A stretch of 23,031 nucleotides of DNA from a virus, in the IMG/VR virus record IMGVR_UViG_3300013285_000083, positions 1 through 23,031 of that record. The stretch is one strand, 5' to 3'. This document shows positions 1-6,671 of this stretch, piece by piece. Under the pieces are notes generated by a model that did not search any database, was not told the origin of the DNA, and saw only the letters and a program-made list of their open reading frames with translations. A program made the position numbers and the translations under genes. The stretch's first letter is position 1. Each line of letters starts with the position of its first letter.

Positions 1-999
1 CCAGTACCGTATACATTAAGAATCACCGTAGACTTTTGGACTACTAACTATCAGCAAAAATTAGAACTACTTGAGCAGATTGGTGTATTGTTTAATCCTT
101 CATTGGAAATTCAAAGTACTGACAACTTTATCGACTGGGGAAGTTTAAGCGTGGTCTATCAAGATGGTCTTACTTTCAGTAGCAGAAGTATTCCGCAGGG
201 TAGCGGCAACCCAATTGACATTATGAGTTGGAAGTTCTATATGCCTATCTGGATTAGCGGCCCTGCTAAAGTTAGAAAATTAGGTATCATTCATAAAATC
301 ATTGCTAGTATCTTTCAAGGCAATGCATTAACTGACATGCAAGATGATGCTCTATTACTTGGTACTAGACAGAAGATCACTCCATATGGATACAAGCTAC
401 TATTAATCGGCAATTCATTGCAGATTCTTCCGGCTACTCACATCTTATCCCCTAGTAACAGTTCAACTGATGTTCCTGAAAATCCAGACACACATGTATA
501 CTGGACACCGGTGTTAAGTATGTACGGAGCAGTTAAGTCAGGCGTCAGTCAGATGTGGCTACAGAATCCGTTTATGGATACAGAAATTGTAGGTACGATT
601 ACGTACAACCCCAATGATGATCGATTATTAATAATTGATATCGATCCCGATACATTACCGCAGAACACACTGAATCCAGTTAACAGTGTCATCAACCCAC
701 AGAGCAAGGGCCCAAATTTTGGATTGCCTGCCGCGGCAAATGGTCAACGATATTTAATAGTAGAAGAAATATCTGATTCATCTGATGCATGGGGAGTAGT
801 AGATGCAAAAGCTAATGACATTATTCAGTACTCGTCTAGTACAGGATTATGGTCAGTGAGTTTTGATAGCGTGACTACAACTACTACCCAGTATGTTACT
901 AACTTGACTAGTCAAATACAATACCGATATGCTGATGGCGTATGGGTCAAGGCATTCGAAGGATTTTACGATCAGGGAAGTTATTCTATCGTCATCTAA
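1..999 (+). CDS. Tail sheath stabiliser, gp15-like (5' truncated)
   Basis: The frame is open from the first base, so the N-terminus lies outside the window; 332 codons remain before TAA. The first ~90 residues follow the C-terminal half of T4 gp15 as I remember it: a PYTLRITVDFWT segment (T4: KMIYELSIFTRY), then LEQIGVLFNPSLEI, then a strand pair ending in SWKFYMPIWISGP (T4: EWSLTFEVNGWMYPP). In T4 gp15 caps the tail tube and sheath and joins tail to neck. After this core the protein continues for some 200 residues of polar sequence that T4 gp15 lacks, so it may carry an extra neck or whisker-like domain, or be a fusion. It is followed by a Nudix gene 19 bases downstream on the same strand. 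The fold assignment rests on pattern resemblance only. Confidence 0.62.
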   Translation, partial: PVPYTLRITVDFWTTNYQQKLELLEQIGVLFNPSLEIQSTDNFIDWGSLSVVYQDGLTFSSRSIPQGSGNPIDIMSWKFYMPIWISGPAKVRKLGIIHKIIASIFQGNALTDMQDDALLLGTRQKITPYGYKLLLIGNSLQILPATHILSPSNSSTDVPENPDTHVYWTPVLSMYGAVKSGVSQMWLQNPFMDTEIVGTITYNPNDDRLLIIDIDPDTLPQNTLNPVNSVINPQSKGPNFGLPAAANGQRYLIVEEISDSSDAWGVVDAKANDIIQYSSSTGLWSVSFDSVTTTTTQYVTNLTSQIQYRYADGVWVKAFEGFYDQGSYSIVI

Positions 1000-1018
1000 A
1001 ACTGTGATAAATCATAGT

Positions 1019-1438
1019 ATGAGAGACAATATAGCAGCCGGCATCTTCTTCTACGCCAGTGACACTAATAGATTTTTGTACTTGCTTAGAAATGATAGTC
1101 GTAATCCAGGTAATTGGGGTATACCCGGTGGTAAAATAGAAATAGATGAAACACTTTTTGAAGGTGCCGCGAGAGAATGCATGGAAGAAATTGCGTACTT
1201 CCCTGATAATGCTAAACTAATCCCCATACAAAAATTCATCAACAATACTTTCGTATACCACACCTTCTTTTGCAAGGTAGAGAAAGAATTCATCCCGATT
1301 CTAAATGACGAACACTGCGGCTATGCGTGGACTGATTACGAACATTATCCCAAACCAATGCATCCGGGATTATTTAACACCGTCAACTTTGATGTAGTTA
1401 AAGACAAGATAGTCAAGCTCATAAAAAAAGCCGCTTAA
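1019..1438 (+). CDS. Nudix hydrolase
   Basis: The 139-residue protein contains a Nudix box at residues 38-60: G38, five residues, E44, seven residues, then R52-E53 and E56-E57. The usual Gly after EE is Ala here. Residues 31-38 read GNWGIPGG, the classic lead-in to the box. Nudix enzymes hydrolyse nucleoside diphosphates linked to another group (X); GDP-mannose-type or mutT-type substrates are both possible, and T4 itself has the unrelated-position NudE. The start chosen is ATG 1019, because the longer open frame from 929 would overlap the upstream gene by 71 bases and adds residues unlike the family. No clear Shine-Dalgarno precedes it, so it may be translated by coupling. The stop codon lies inside the loop of the terminator hairpin. 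Confidence 0.85.
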   Translation: MRDNIAAGIFFYASDTNRFLYLLRNDSRNPGNWGIPGGKIEIDETLFEGAARECMEEIAYFPDNAKLIPIQKFINNTFVYHTFFCKVEKEFIPILNDEHCGYAWTDYEHYPKPMHPGLFNTVNFDVVKDKIVKLIKKAA

Positions 1439-1450
1439 TGCGGCTTTTTT
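1424..1450. terminator. Bidirectional intrinsic terminator
   Basis: An 11-bp perfect stem (AAAAAAGCCGC at 1424-1434 with GCGGCTTTTTT at 1440-1450) encloses a 5-base loop. The T-run on the right serves the plus-strand genes and the A-run on the left becomes a T-run for the minus-strand structural gene that ends at 1469. The Nudix stop codon (1436-1438) is in the loop. Confidence 0.88.
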
Positions 1451-1468
1451 GTTTAATAGAGTTAACTA

Positions 1469-2167
1469 TTAAGCGTTTGCAACTTTTAGAGTCTGACCTG
1501 CAACGGGAGCAGCGAATGACCACTGCACTGATGTGTCTGATGCAAACTGAGTACCGGTACCCTGTGTCACAGTGATACGGTGAGCAGAGATTTTAGTAAC
1601 AAAGTATGTTCCACCATCGCTATCAGTAGCAGTAATAGTCATCTGACCTTGACCAGAAACTGCGCTACCTTTTAATGTACAATTAGCAACACCGTCTGCT
1701 GTACGAACTTTGAAACGACGAGCACCAACTTGGCGAACGATGTCACCTAATTTTGCACCAGCACCAGTCGTGTTAGCACTAACTAGTATAGCATTTTCTT
1801 GGTTAGTTGATGAACCAACCGGGCCCGAATCAGTAGTTAAGACTGCTACTGCGGTACCAGTCGTTTCTGCACCGATATCAGTGTCAACGATAGTTACTGA
1901 AGGTGCGGTTGTATATCCAGAACCCTTGTTAGTAATAGTGACGCTAGTAACCGCATCGCCAGTAAGAACGGCCGTACCAGTTGCAGTTACACCAGTTGGT
2001 AGTTGCGGAGCTGAGAATGTAACAGTGGTTGTTCCAGCTGTGAAGCCAGACCATGAACCGCCGATAGTTACTCTTGCTACGCCTTCGCCACCGATACCGT
2101 TATCAGTAGTTGCTGCGGTACCGACATTGCGGTTACCGAAATATTTTTTGTTTAGACTTCTTGCCAT
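1469..2167 (-). CDS. Virion structural protein (putative)
   Basis: This 232-residue protein is rich in Thr, Val, Gly and Ala, has almost no Cys, and is predicted from composition to be mostly beta. It starts MARSLNKKYFGNRNVGT, an N-terminus I associate with virion structural proteins of aquatic T4-like phages, and contains a KGSGYTTAPSVTI segment (about residues 79-93), a short motif that recurs in phage adhesin and decoration proteins. Start ATG 2167 is preceded by an AAAGGA Shine-Dalgarno. A GATAAATA box lies about 75 bases upstream, consistent with late expression, and the gene ends in the strong shared terminator at 1424-1450, fitting a highly expressed single gene. The exact position in the virion cannot be told. 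Confidence 0.6.
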   Translation of the reverse strand: MARSLNKKYFGNRNVGTAATTDNGIGGEGVARVTIGGSWSGFTAGTTTVTFSAPQLPTGVTATGTAVLTGDAVTSVTITNKGSGYTTAPSVTIVDTDIGAETTGTAVAVLTTDSGPVGSSTNQENAILVSANTTGAGAKLGDIVRQVGARRFKVRTADGVANCTLKGSAVSGQGQMTITATDSDGGTYFVTKISAHRITVTQGTGTQFASDTSVQWSFAAPVAGQTLKVANA

Positions 2168-2240
2168 TTGGTTTTTCCTTTAGTAATGACCGTTCTAGGG
2201 ACTACGCTGTGGAAGTACAGCATAAGTTAATTGAACAATG

Positions 2241-2248
2241 TATTTATC
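2241..2248 (-). promoter_or_regulatory. T4-type late promoter box (GATAAATA)
   Basis: On the minus strand the sequence reads GATAAATA, one base from the T4 late consensus TATAAATA. It lies in the gap between the fibre-like gene and the structural gene that starts at 2167. Confidence 0.55.
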
Positions 2249-3355
2249 TTAGAATGAAGATAATGCAATACGTTTCCATACACCAGTTGACGTACAAACA
2301 TATATATAATTGGCATCCCAGCAGATTTGACCTTGCGTACCAGTACTAGTACCTGTTTGAGTAGCCAGGTTAGACTTGAATAGTGTACCCACTTCGATGG
2401 CACCTACTGTCACTAATTTACCGATATTTAGTGTGTTAGTGCTAGCATTGTAAGTGAAGTCGCTTTCTGATGAGACTAGATTTCCAGATGGTGAAGTATA
2501 TAGTACTGCATTAGCAACTAAGGTATTCAGAGTCAAGTTAGAACCAGTGATACTATCAAACATAACATTAGCCGTGCTAGAAACATCTTGCCCTATGCTG
2601 ATCTGTCCGTTAGCATAATTGACACCGGTGCCCGCGCTGAAGTGCGACCTAGCTTCAGTAGCATTAGGGCCGGTATATCTAATAACGCCGGTTGTATTCG
2701 AATATGTTAAGCTACCGTCACCCCCTGCATCAGTGACGCTGATATTAGCCTTGATAGCATTACCGAGTCTACTATCGGCATATACATTGGCCCAGCTTGA
2801 CGTGGTTCCGTTAGTAGTTAAAAATTTACCACTTGCGCCGTTTGCGCTAGGAAGCCCGCTTGTACCACCGGATGATGGTACATCCCAAATTAAGTTTCCA
2901 GATCCATCAGTAGTTAACACGCCACCACTCATTCCACCGGTTATCATTATGTTGCCGGCATCGCCTAACTTAAGTTTAGTGTTACTACCATTACCAATGA
3001 GATTGCCGGTCCAATTAACTAATGCATTAGCTGAAATTCCATCGCCATTACCAACAATAAGTTGACCAGTGCGAATGTTCGTTAAATTGAACACCGTATT
3101 GGCCGCACCCGCAATAGGAGCAAAAATAGTGGTCACATCCCCTGAAACCACCCGCTGATTAATCAACGACATTTCAGTTAAAACTTCAGTCTGGGTAGTT
3201 GAACTGACACCTTCTATCGGAACTAATACAGGATCATTTCCAATGAAAACTTGCTGAGTATCAGTTGAGAAACCGATTTCTCCGATATCAAGCTGTGGCA
3301 AATCAATGTTTGCTCCAGAACGGTGAATGATTTTACTTATTTGTACAATAGCCAT
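2249..3355 (-). CDS. Tail fibre or adhesin-like structural protein
   Basis: The 368-residue protein has three parts. Residues 1-45 (MAIVQISKIIHRSG, then LPQLDIGEIGFSTDTQQVFIG) match the N-terminal module seen on many phage fibre and receptor-binding proteins, related to the Mtd-N type attachment domain. The middle is a low-complexity beta-rich stretch with many Asn, Gly, Ser and Thr, as in trimeric shafts. The last 35 residues (GTQGQICWDANYIYVCT, then WKRIALSSF) match a C-terminal cap I recall from short fibres of marine phages. Start ATG 3355 is preceded by an AAGAG-type ribosome site and a GATAAATA late box 25 bases upstream. It probably contributes to host binding or virion decoration; the receptor is unknown. 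Confidence 0.65.
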   Translation of the reverse strand: MAIVQISKIIHRSGANIDLPQLDIGEIGFSTDTQQVFIGNDPVLVPIEGVSSTTQTEVLTEMSLINQRVVSGDVTTIFAPIAGAANTVFNLTNIRTGQLIVGNGDGISANALVNWTGNLIGNGSNTKLKLGDAGNIMITGGMSGGVLTTDGSGNLIWDVPSSGGTSGLPSANGASGKFLTTNGTTSSWANVYADSRLGNAIKANISVTDAGGDGSLTYSNTTGVIRYTGPNATEARSHFSAGTGVNYANGQISIGQDVSSTANVMFDSITGSNLTLNTLVANAVLYTSPSGNLVSSESDFTYNASTNTLNIGKLVTVGAIEVGTLFKSNLATQTGTSTGTQGQICWDANYIYVCTSTGVWKRIALSSF

Positions 3356-3379
3356 AGTATACTCTTTATGTGAATATAC

Positions 3380-3387
3380 TATTTATC
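3380..3387 (-). promoter_or_regulatory. T4-type late promoter box (GATAAATA)
   Basis: GATAAATA on the minus strand, 24 bases upstream of the fibre-like start codon at 3355. The short leader contains AAAGAG as a ribosome site. Confidence 0.6.
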
Positions 3388-3392
3388 TTGTG

Positions 3393-4079
3393 CTACAGGA
3401 ACTTTGTATAGTATTCTTCAACTCGCTTGAACCACATGTCAGTGTACTTCGTAAATTCTGCGCCTTCAACGATGAATTCTTGGTAAAAACAATTAGGATC
3501 ACACATGAAAATAACGCCTTTTTGAATCTTCGTCCCGTGTACTTCATTGTGTGCGTTAGCATACGCTGCTAATTGAACAAAGTAGTCATCAATCCATTCA
3601 CGTTTTTTTGGCTTGTTTGTTTGCTTATGATCCATGATAGCTTCACTACCATAATGCACTCCGCACAAGTCTGTTGTTCCTGCATAAATCTTAGGGTAGT
3701 ACAACGGTACTTCTGTTCCCCAGTATTCGGTACAGTTGACCATGCCCTGTGCAATGATAGACTTGGCCATTGCATTGCTTTGGATACTATATGGATTAGA
3801 TCCGGGGTCACCTACTACACCCGTTTTAACATAGTCTTCAAGCCACTTGTGCATACGAGTACCCCTACCTGCTGCTTCAGTTGAAATCTCTTGTGCTTTG
3901 GCAACTCCGACTCTTTTGCGCCAATTCTGTAATGCCGCTTTAGCTTCTTCTGATTTGGTTGCGTCTAGAATAGTAGTGACGCTTGGGAGCTTTTCGCCGT
4001 CAGGTGTTGCATATCTGCGTACCCCGTCGATAGTCTGGCGGGGGATTGCTACGTAATTATATTTGTTTGGGATGTACAT
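3393..4079 (-). CDS. PD-(D/E)XK exonuclease, RecB/Cas4-like
   Basis: This 228-residue protein carries the RecB-type nuclease pattern: a helix with GRGTRMHKWLEDY (His77), Glu123 on a strand before the core, Asp137 in AGTTDLCG, then the D150-H151-K152 triad following a strand (EAIMDHK), and a Q169-LAAYA helix that corresponds to the QxxxY motif. All metal ligands of the fold appear present. Such enzymes process DNA ends and in phages serve recombination or degradation of host DNA. The gene is alone in its transcription unit: an exact-consensus sigma-70 promoter lies directly upstream, leaving at most one or two bases before ATG 4079, so its mRNA should be leaderless. It is an early-type gene embedded among late-type ones. 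Confidence 0.85.
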   Translation of the reverse strand: MYIPNKYNYVAIPRQTIDGVRRYATPDGEKLPSVTTILDATKSEEAKAALQNWRKRVGVAKAQEISTEAAGRGTRMHKWLEDYVKTGVVGDPGSNPYSIQSNAMAKSIIAQGMVNCTEYWGTEVPLYYPKIYAGTTDLCGVHYGSEAIMDHKQTNKPKKREWIDDYFVQLAAYANAHNEVHGTKIQKGVIFMCDPNCFYQEFIVEGAEFTKYTDMWFKRVEEYYTKFL

Positions 4080-4087
4080 TATAGTCG

Positions 4088-4116
4088 ATTATAGACGACT
4101 ATAGCACGAGTGTCAA
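4088..4116 (-). promoter_or_regulatory. Consensus sigma-70 promoter for the nuclease gene
   Basis: On the minus strand TTGACA (4116-4111), exactly 17 bases, then TATAAT (4093-4088). Only 8 bases separate the -10 box from ATG 4079, which predicts transcription starting at or next to the start codon. Confidence 0.85.
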
Positions 4117-4125
4117 CCTATTTGG

Positions 4126-4446
4126 TTACTTACCGGTTTGTTTTCTTGCCATTTGCTGACGAATCTTTTCATTTTCGTCCTGTGATTGATCTACGGCTGA
4201 GTCTAAATCACCTTCTTGACCCTTGAATGTAACAGTATCATCATTGACATCAGCAATTATATTTACCAATGGATCTTTTTGAACCATATCGAACAGATCA
4301 GCCTTGTCTAAGCTGATTCCGTTCTTGTTTAATACAGTTAAGAATTCGTCAGTTGACATAGGTTCATTCTGCGATTTAAGTTGGTTCGTTACCGCAACCA
4401 ACTTAACCCGCAATGGATCCGCATCACTGAATTCAAATAAACGCAT
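4126..4446 (-). CDS. Conserved phage protein of unknown function
   Basis: A 106-residue acidic protein, not recognised. It begins MRLFEFSDADPLRVKLVAV, then has a helical region (residues 15-65) that looks like a small winged or EF-like helix pair, a short beta strand (DDTVTFKG, about 70-77) and a charged tail with DQSQDENEKIRQQMARKQ that is likely a helix. It starts 2 bases after the stop of the preceding gene (TAA-AC-ATG), so it is translationally coupled to the repeat-containing protein at 4449-5177 and shares its late promoter. The M-R-x-x-E-F start resembles those of neighbouring late genes. A role in head assembly or as a packaged protein is possible but unproven. Confidence 0.6.
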   Translation of the reverse strand: MRLFEFSDADPLRVKLVAVTNQLKSQNEPMSTDEFLTVLNKNGISLDKADLFDMVQKDPLVNIIADVNDDTVTFKGQEGDLDSAVDQSQDENEKIRQQMARKQTGK

Positions 4447-4448
4447 GT

Positions 4449-5177
4449 TTAACGCTTTGCGCGTCCAACTGCTGGCATCGGCTCTTCTGGCTCTTCTGCG
4501 GGCATTTCTTCAGCACCCATTTCAGATCCCATTTCTTCAGCACCCATTTCAGATCCCATTTCTTCAGCACCCATTTCAGATCCCATTTCAGCACCATCCA
4601 TTTCGCCGCCCATCTCATCACCACCGAATGCTGCGCCGCCCTGACCAGTAATAACGCCCAATGCGCCTAGTAGTCCGGTTTTAGATTGAGCAATAGCTGC
4701 TTGCAATGAAGTCAATGCTTCTGATACTTGGCTACTAAACTGTTCACCTTCACTTGAACCAAACTCGCTGTTGACACCGTCAACTACTGCAGGTAGCTCT
4801 TTGACTAGCATGTCAGAAACTTGCTCAACCATCTTCTGCATTGTATCAACCATCTCTTGTGCAGCTAAAACGACTTGTGATTTCTCAACTTCTTCGTTCT
4901 CAACTACGATGCGAGTATTGTACAACGGGGTAGTTTTTAGATCACCGTAGTGATGGCTAAGTGCTTGTTCCATGAACACCAGTTTCAAGTAAGCAGGATT
5001 TTGCTCCCCACTCATTGATCTACCTTTAGTCTCGGCTATTAAGCCTTTAACTTTGATAAGCATTTTTTTAGTCTCATATAGACCTAATTTATCAACATTA
5101 AATGTTGTATTGAAATGCTCTTTTAGGGCTCTGACAGCGACTGTCGTTTTTTTGTTGTTGAATTCGTTAAGTTTCAT
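4449..5177 (-). CDS. Late protein with acidic Met-rich C-terminal repeats
   Basis: I chose ATG 5177 (MKLNEFNNKK) over the longer open frame because AGGAA sits 6 bases upstream and a GATAAATA late box 25 bases upstream. The 242-residue product has a basic N-terminal part, a helical central region (about residues 25-180, with QEMVDTMQKMVEQVSDMLV likely a coiled coil), a Gly-Gln-Gly linker, and a C-terminal tail of acidic repeats built on EEMGSEMGA, repeated three times exactly. Function not recognised. Acidic helical late proteins of this size occur among T4-type prohead core components, and the N-terminus followed by R-A-L-K-E could be a prohead-protease-type site (L-x-E), but this is inference. 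It is followed 2 bases later by the gene at 4126-4446. Confidence 0.6.
   Translation of the reverse strand: MKLNEFNNKKTTVAVRALKEHFNTTFNVDKLGLYETKKMLIKVKGLIAETKGRSMSGEQNPAYLKLVFMEQALSHHYGDLKTTPLYNTRIVVENEEVEKSQVVLAAQEMVDTMQKMVEQVSDMLVKELPAVVDGVNSEFGSSEGEQFSSQVSEALTSLQAAIAQSKTGLLGALGVITGQGGAAFGGDEMGGEMDGAEMGSEMGAEEMGSEMGAEEMGSEMGAEEMPAEEPEEPMPAVGRAKR
4507..4587. repeat. Three perfect 27-bp tandem repeats inside a gene
   Basis: Three adjacent 27-base copies (4507-4533, 4534-4560, 4561-4587) encode a nine-residue unit on the minus strand, M-G-S-E-M-G-A-E-E. They keep frame, so slippage would change the tail length without breaking the gene. No spacers, so not CRISPR. Confidence 0.92.
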
Positions 5178-5202
5178 AGTTGTTCCTAGATTACTAATAA
5201 AG

Positions 5203-5210
5203 TATTTATC
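5203..5210 (-). promoter_or_regulatory. T4-type late promoter box (GATAAATA)
   Basis: GATAAATA on the minus strand, 25 bases upstream of ATG 5177 with an AGGAA ribosome site between. It lies just beyond the 3' end of the upstream gene (stop at 5221). Confidence 0.6.
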
Positions 5211-5220
5211 ATTTTCTAAT

Positions 5221-5706
5221 TTATTTTGCGGAGTTCTGAGCAAATTGCTTGTACTGCCATTCCTTGCAGCGCTCCGTGTACCGAGCTAATTCGGCTGATG
5301 CAGATTGTCTTTTTACTCTACCCTCAGTTAATTTGGTTGTATATAATGCTAGTTGATCGTAATCTTTAGTTCTCTTGCACAAATTTTCGTGCACCTTCAT
5401 GTTTTGAATAATACCAGAGAGTAATTGATCTAGGTACAATACTCGTGCTGCACCGTTTATATTACCGCACAAATCAAGCGTGGCCCAAGTCACTGCTATT
5501 TTTAGATCAGTAAAGGCATGTGAAGTAAACGTATGCTTCTTTTCCACTACGAACTCTAGTACATCCTTCGATATAAGGTACGTACCGAATAAGTTATAGT
5601 TTCCGTCACTGTCTTGAAAAATTATCTGTTTCTCTAACGCTGATAACTTCTCTTTACCGAGAAGTTTGTTAAGGATATCAAACATTTTAGGTTCAGTTAG
5701 TTTCAT
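5221..5706 (-). CDS. Conserved phage protein of unknown function
   Basis: The start taken is ATG 5706 (MKLTEPKMFDILNKLLG), 161 residues, because a GAGGT ribosome site lies 8 bases upstream and the longer frame would run far into the preceding gene. With this start it overlaps the upstream gene by 14 bases. The protein is mainly helical from its composition; the middle part (FGTYLISKDVLEFVVEKK, then LKIAVTWATLDLCGNINGAA) looks like a compact alpha-beta domain and the end (about residues 105-161) a charged helical pair. I do not recognise the family. It is in a late-type unit with the gene at 5693-6148. Low homology information limits any functional claim. Confidence 0.6.
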   Translation of the reverse strand: MKLTEPKMFDILNKLLGKEKLSALEKQIIFQDSDGNYNLFGTYLISKDVLEFVVEKKHTFTSHAFTDLKIAVTWATLDLCGNINGAARVLYLDQLLSGIIQNMKVHENLCKRTKDYDQLALYTTKLTEGRVKRQSASAELARYTERCKEWQYKQFAQNSAK

Positions 5707-6148
5707 CTGGTAATACCTCAAAGTAAATATTTCGTAATTCAGCACTTGCATCAATAAACGTCGGAAGTTTTTCCCATTCAGTACCTATTATTATCATAGG
5801 TACGCCGTCACAGTCAGTATATAGGTGGCCAAATTCATGTATGCCGTCATCAAACACACTATGAAAATTGACAGTGAAGTCAAATGACCAGCATGGATGA
5901 GGTTCTGTTTCATTTTCAAATAGAAAGCCAAACTTATCAAATTCTGAGAAAATTACAGGGGAAAGTACAGGGTCAGTGACGTTTTCAGGTTGGCTTCTCA
6001 GTGAAGCGACTTGCAATATAGTATCAAAGTTACATTGGGTGTTACGTTGCTTTTGCCACTTAGAGTCGAGATTGATGGAATTTCTTCGGTTGGTTACACC
6101 GGTTTTCGTAATATCGAAAAGCGTGTAGCATCTAATTTGTAATGACAT
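5693..6148 (-). CDS. Conserved T4-like phage protein, unknown function
   Basis: This 151-residue protein has the block RCYTLFDITKTGVTNRR near the start, QRNTQCNFDTILQVASLRSQP in the middle region and a C-terminal part ending ELRNIYFEVLPDE; I recall closely similar uncharacterised proteins in T4-like phages of cyanobacteria and other marine hosts. The strand-rich central part (FGFLFENE, CWSFDFTVNF) suggests a beta sandwich. A perfect TATAAATA late box ends only 4 bases before ATG 6148, so either the late mRNA is leaderless or translation begins at a later codon; no other in-frame ATG is near. Its 3' end overlaps the next gene by 14 bases. Its role is unknown; late expression points to virion assembly. 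Confidence 0.7.
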   Translation of the reverse strand: MSLQIRCYTLFDITKTGVTNRRNSINLDSKWQKQRNTQCNFDTILQVASLRSQPENVTDPVLSPVIFSEFDKFGFLFENETEPHPCWSFDFTVNFHSVFDDGIHEFGHLYTDCDGVPMIIIGTEWEKLPTFIDASAELRNIYFEVLPDETN

Positions 6149-6152
6149 ACAC

Positions 6153-6160
6153 TATTTATA
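6153..6160 (-). promoter_or_regulatory. T4-type late promoter box (TATAAATA)
   Basis: An exact TATAAATA on the minus strand. Only GTGT lies between it and ATG 6148, so transcription should start at about the start codon. Confidence 0.65.
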
Positions 6161-6168
6161 GAGGTAAA

Positions 6169-6193
6169 AAAGCCCCTAATATTTAGGGGCTTT
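6169..6193 (-). terminator. Intrinsic terminator of the structural gene at 6212
   Basis: Stem AAAGCCCCTAA / TTAGGGGCTTT (6169-6179 with 6183-6193), 3-base loop, followed on the minus strand by a run of T (6170-6165). It lies 19 bases beyond the stop of the gene at 6212-6604 and just ahead of the next late promoter. Confidence 0.85.
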
Positions 6194-6211
6194 GTCAATC
6201 AAGTTAATTGA

Positions 6212-6604
6212 TTAAGATGCTGCTAGCTTGAAACCAACGTTAGTAACAGTAGCACCTGACAAGTCGTAACCTGCAACTGTACCTAAAGCACGAACTGCAA
6301 CTTGCAATACTGATGGTGTCCATGCTGCTACTGGATAGATAGCGATAGACATTACACCAGTAGAGGCTTCCACTTGGTAGAAGTGAGTTGTTGCCAACTG
6401 AGTGATACATGTGATAACTGCTTCTACCGCTTCGTTTGTATCCATCTCGCCAGCTACGTCAGCACCTAGATCAATACCGAAGAACTCTAATTTAGGACCA
6501 GAGAACATTACTGGTACGCCAGTAGTTGCTGAACCTGACCCGTTTAATGTGTCGATTGCGAATACTGGCTTTGTGTCGCCGTGAACTTTAATTTGTTTTG
6601 CCAT
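6212..6604 (-). CDS. Small virion structural protein (putative)
   Basis: The 130-residue protein is Ala, Thr, Val and Gly rich with one Cys, starting MAKQIKVHGDTKPVFAIDT. The pattern of alternating hydrophobic residues (VMFSGPKLEFFGIDLG, then TGVMSIAIYPVAAW) suggests a beta barrel such as those of capsid decoration or head-vertex proteins. It forms its own unit: a CATAAATA late-type box about 46 bases upstream, an AAGGA ribosome site, and a strong terminator right after its stop, an arrangement typical of abundant virion proteins and the same as for the gene at 1469-2167. I do not recognise a named family. Confidence 0.6.
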   Translation of the reverse strand: MAKQIKVHGDTKPVFAIDTLNGSGSATTGVPVMFSGPKLEFFGIDLGADVAGEMDTNEAVEAVITCITQLATTHFYQVEASTGVMSIAIYPVAAWTPSVLQVAVRALGTVAGYDLSGATVTNVGFKLAAS

Positions 6605-6649
6605 GATATATTTTCCTTTTGAAGTGTGAATCTTATAGATTCATATACT

Positions 6650-6657
6650 TATTTATG
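6650..6657 (-). promoter_or_regulatory. Late promoter box variant (CATAAATA)
   Basis: CATAAATA on the minus strand between the ligase-like gene and the small structural gene at 6212-6604; leader about 45 bases with AAGGA. Confidence 0.45.
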
Positions 6658-6671
6658 CTAGGTAGAAAAAA

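Noticed and set aside
929-1018. Longer start for the Nudix gene
   Set aside because: It would overlap the upstream coding region by 71 bases and adds residues unlike the Nudix N-terminus.
1710-2183. Plus-strand frame of 157 codons opposite the structural gene
   Set aside because: It is the antisense of a codon-biased, low-complexity beta protein; no ribosome site and a Val/Pro-rich translation typical of a shadow.
2619-3065. Plus-strand frame opposite the fibre-like gene
   Set aside because: Antisense of a repetitive coding region with no ribosome site or family likeness.
4507-4587. CRISPR-like repeats
   Set aside because: Copies are directly adjacent without spacers and lie in frame within a gene.
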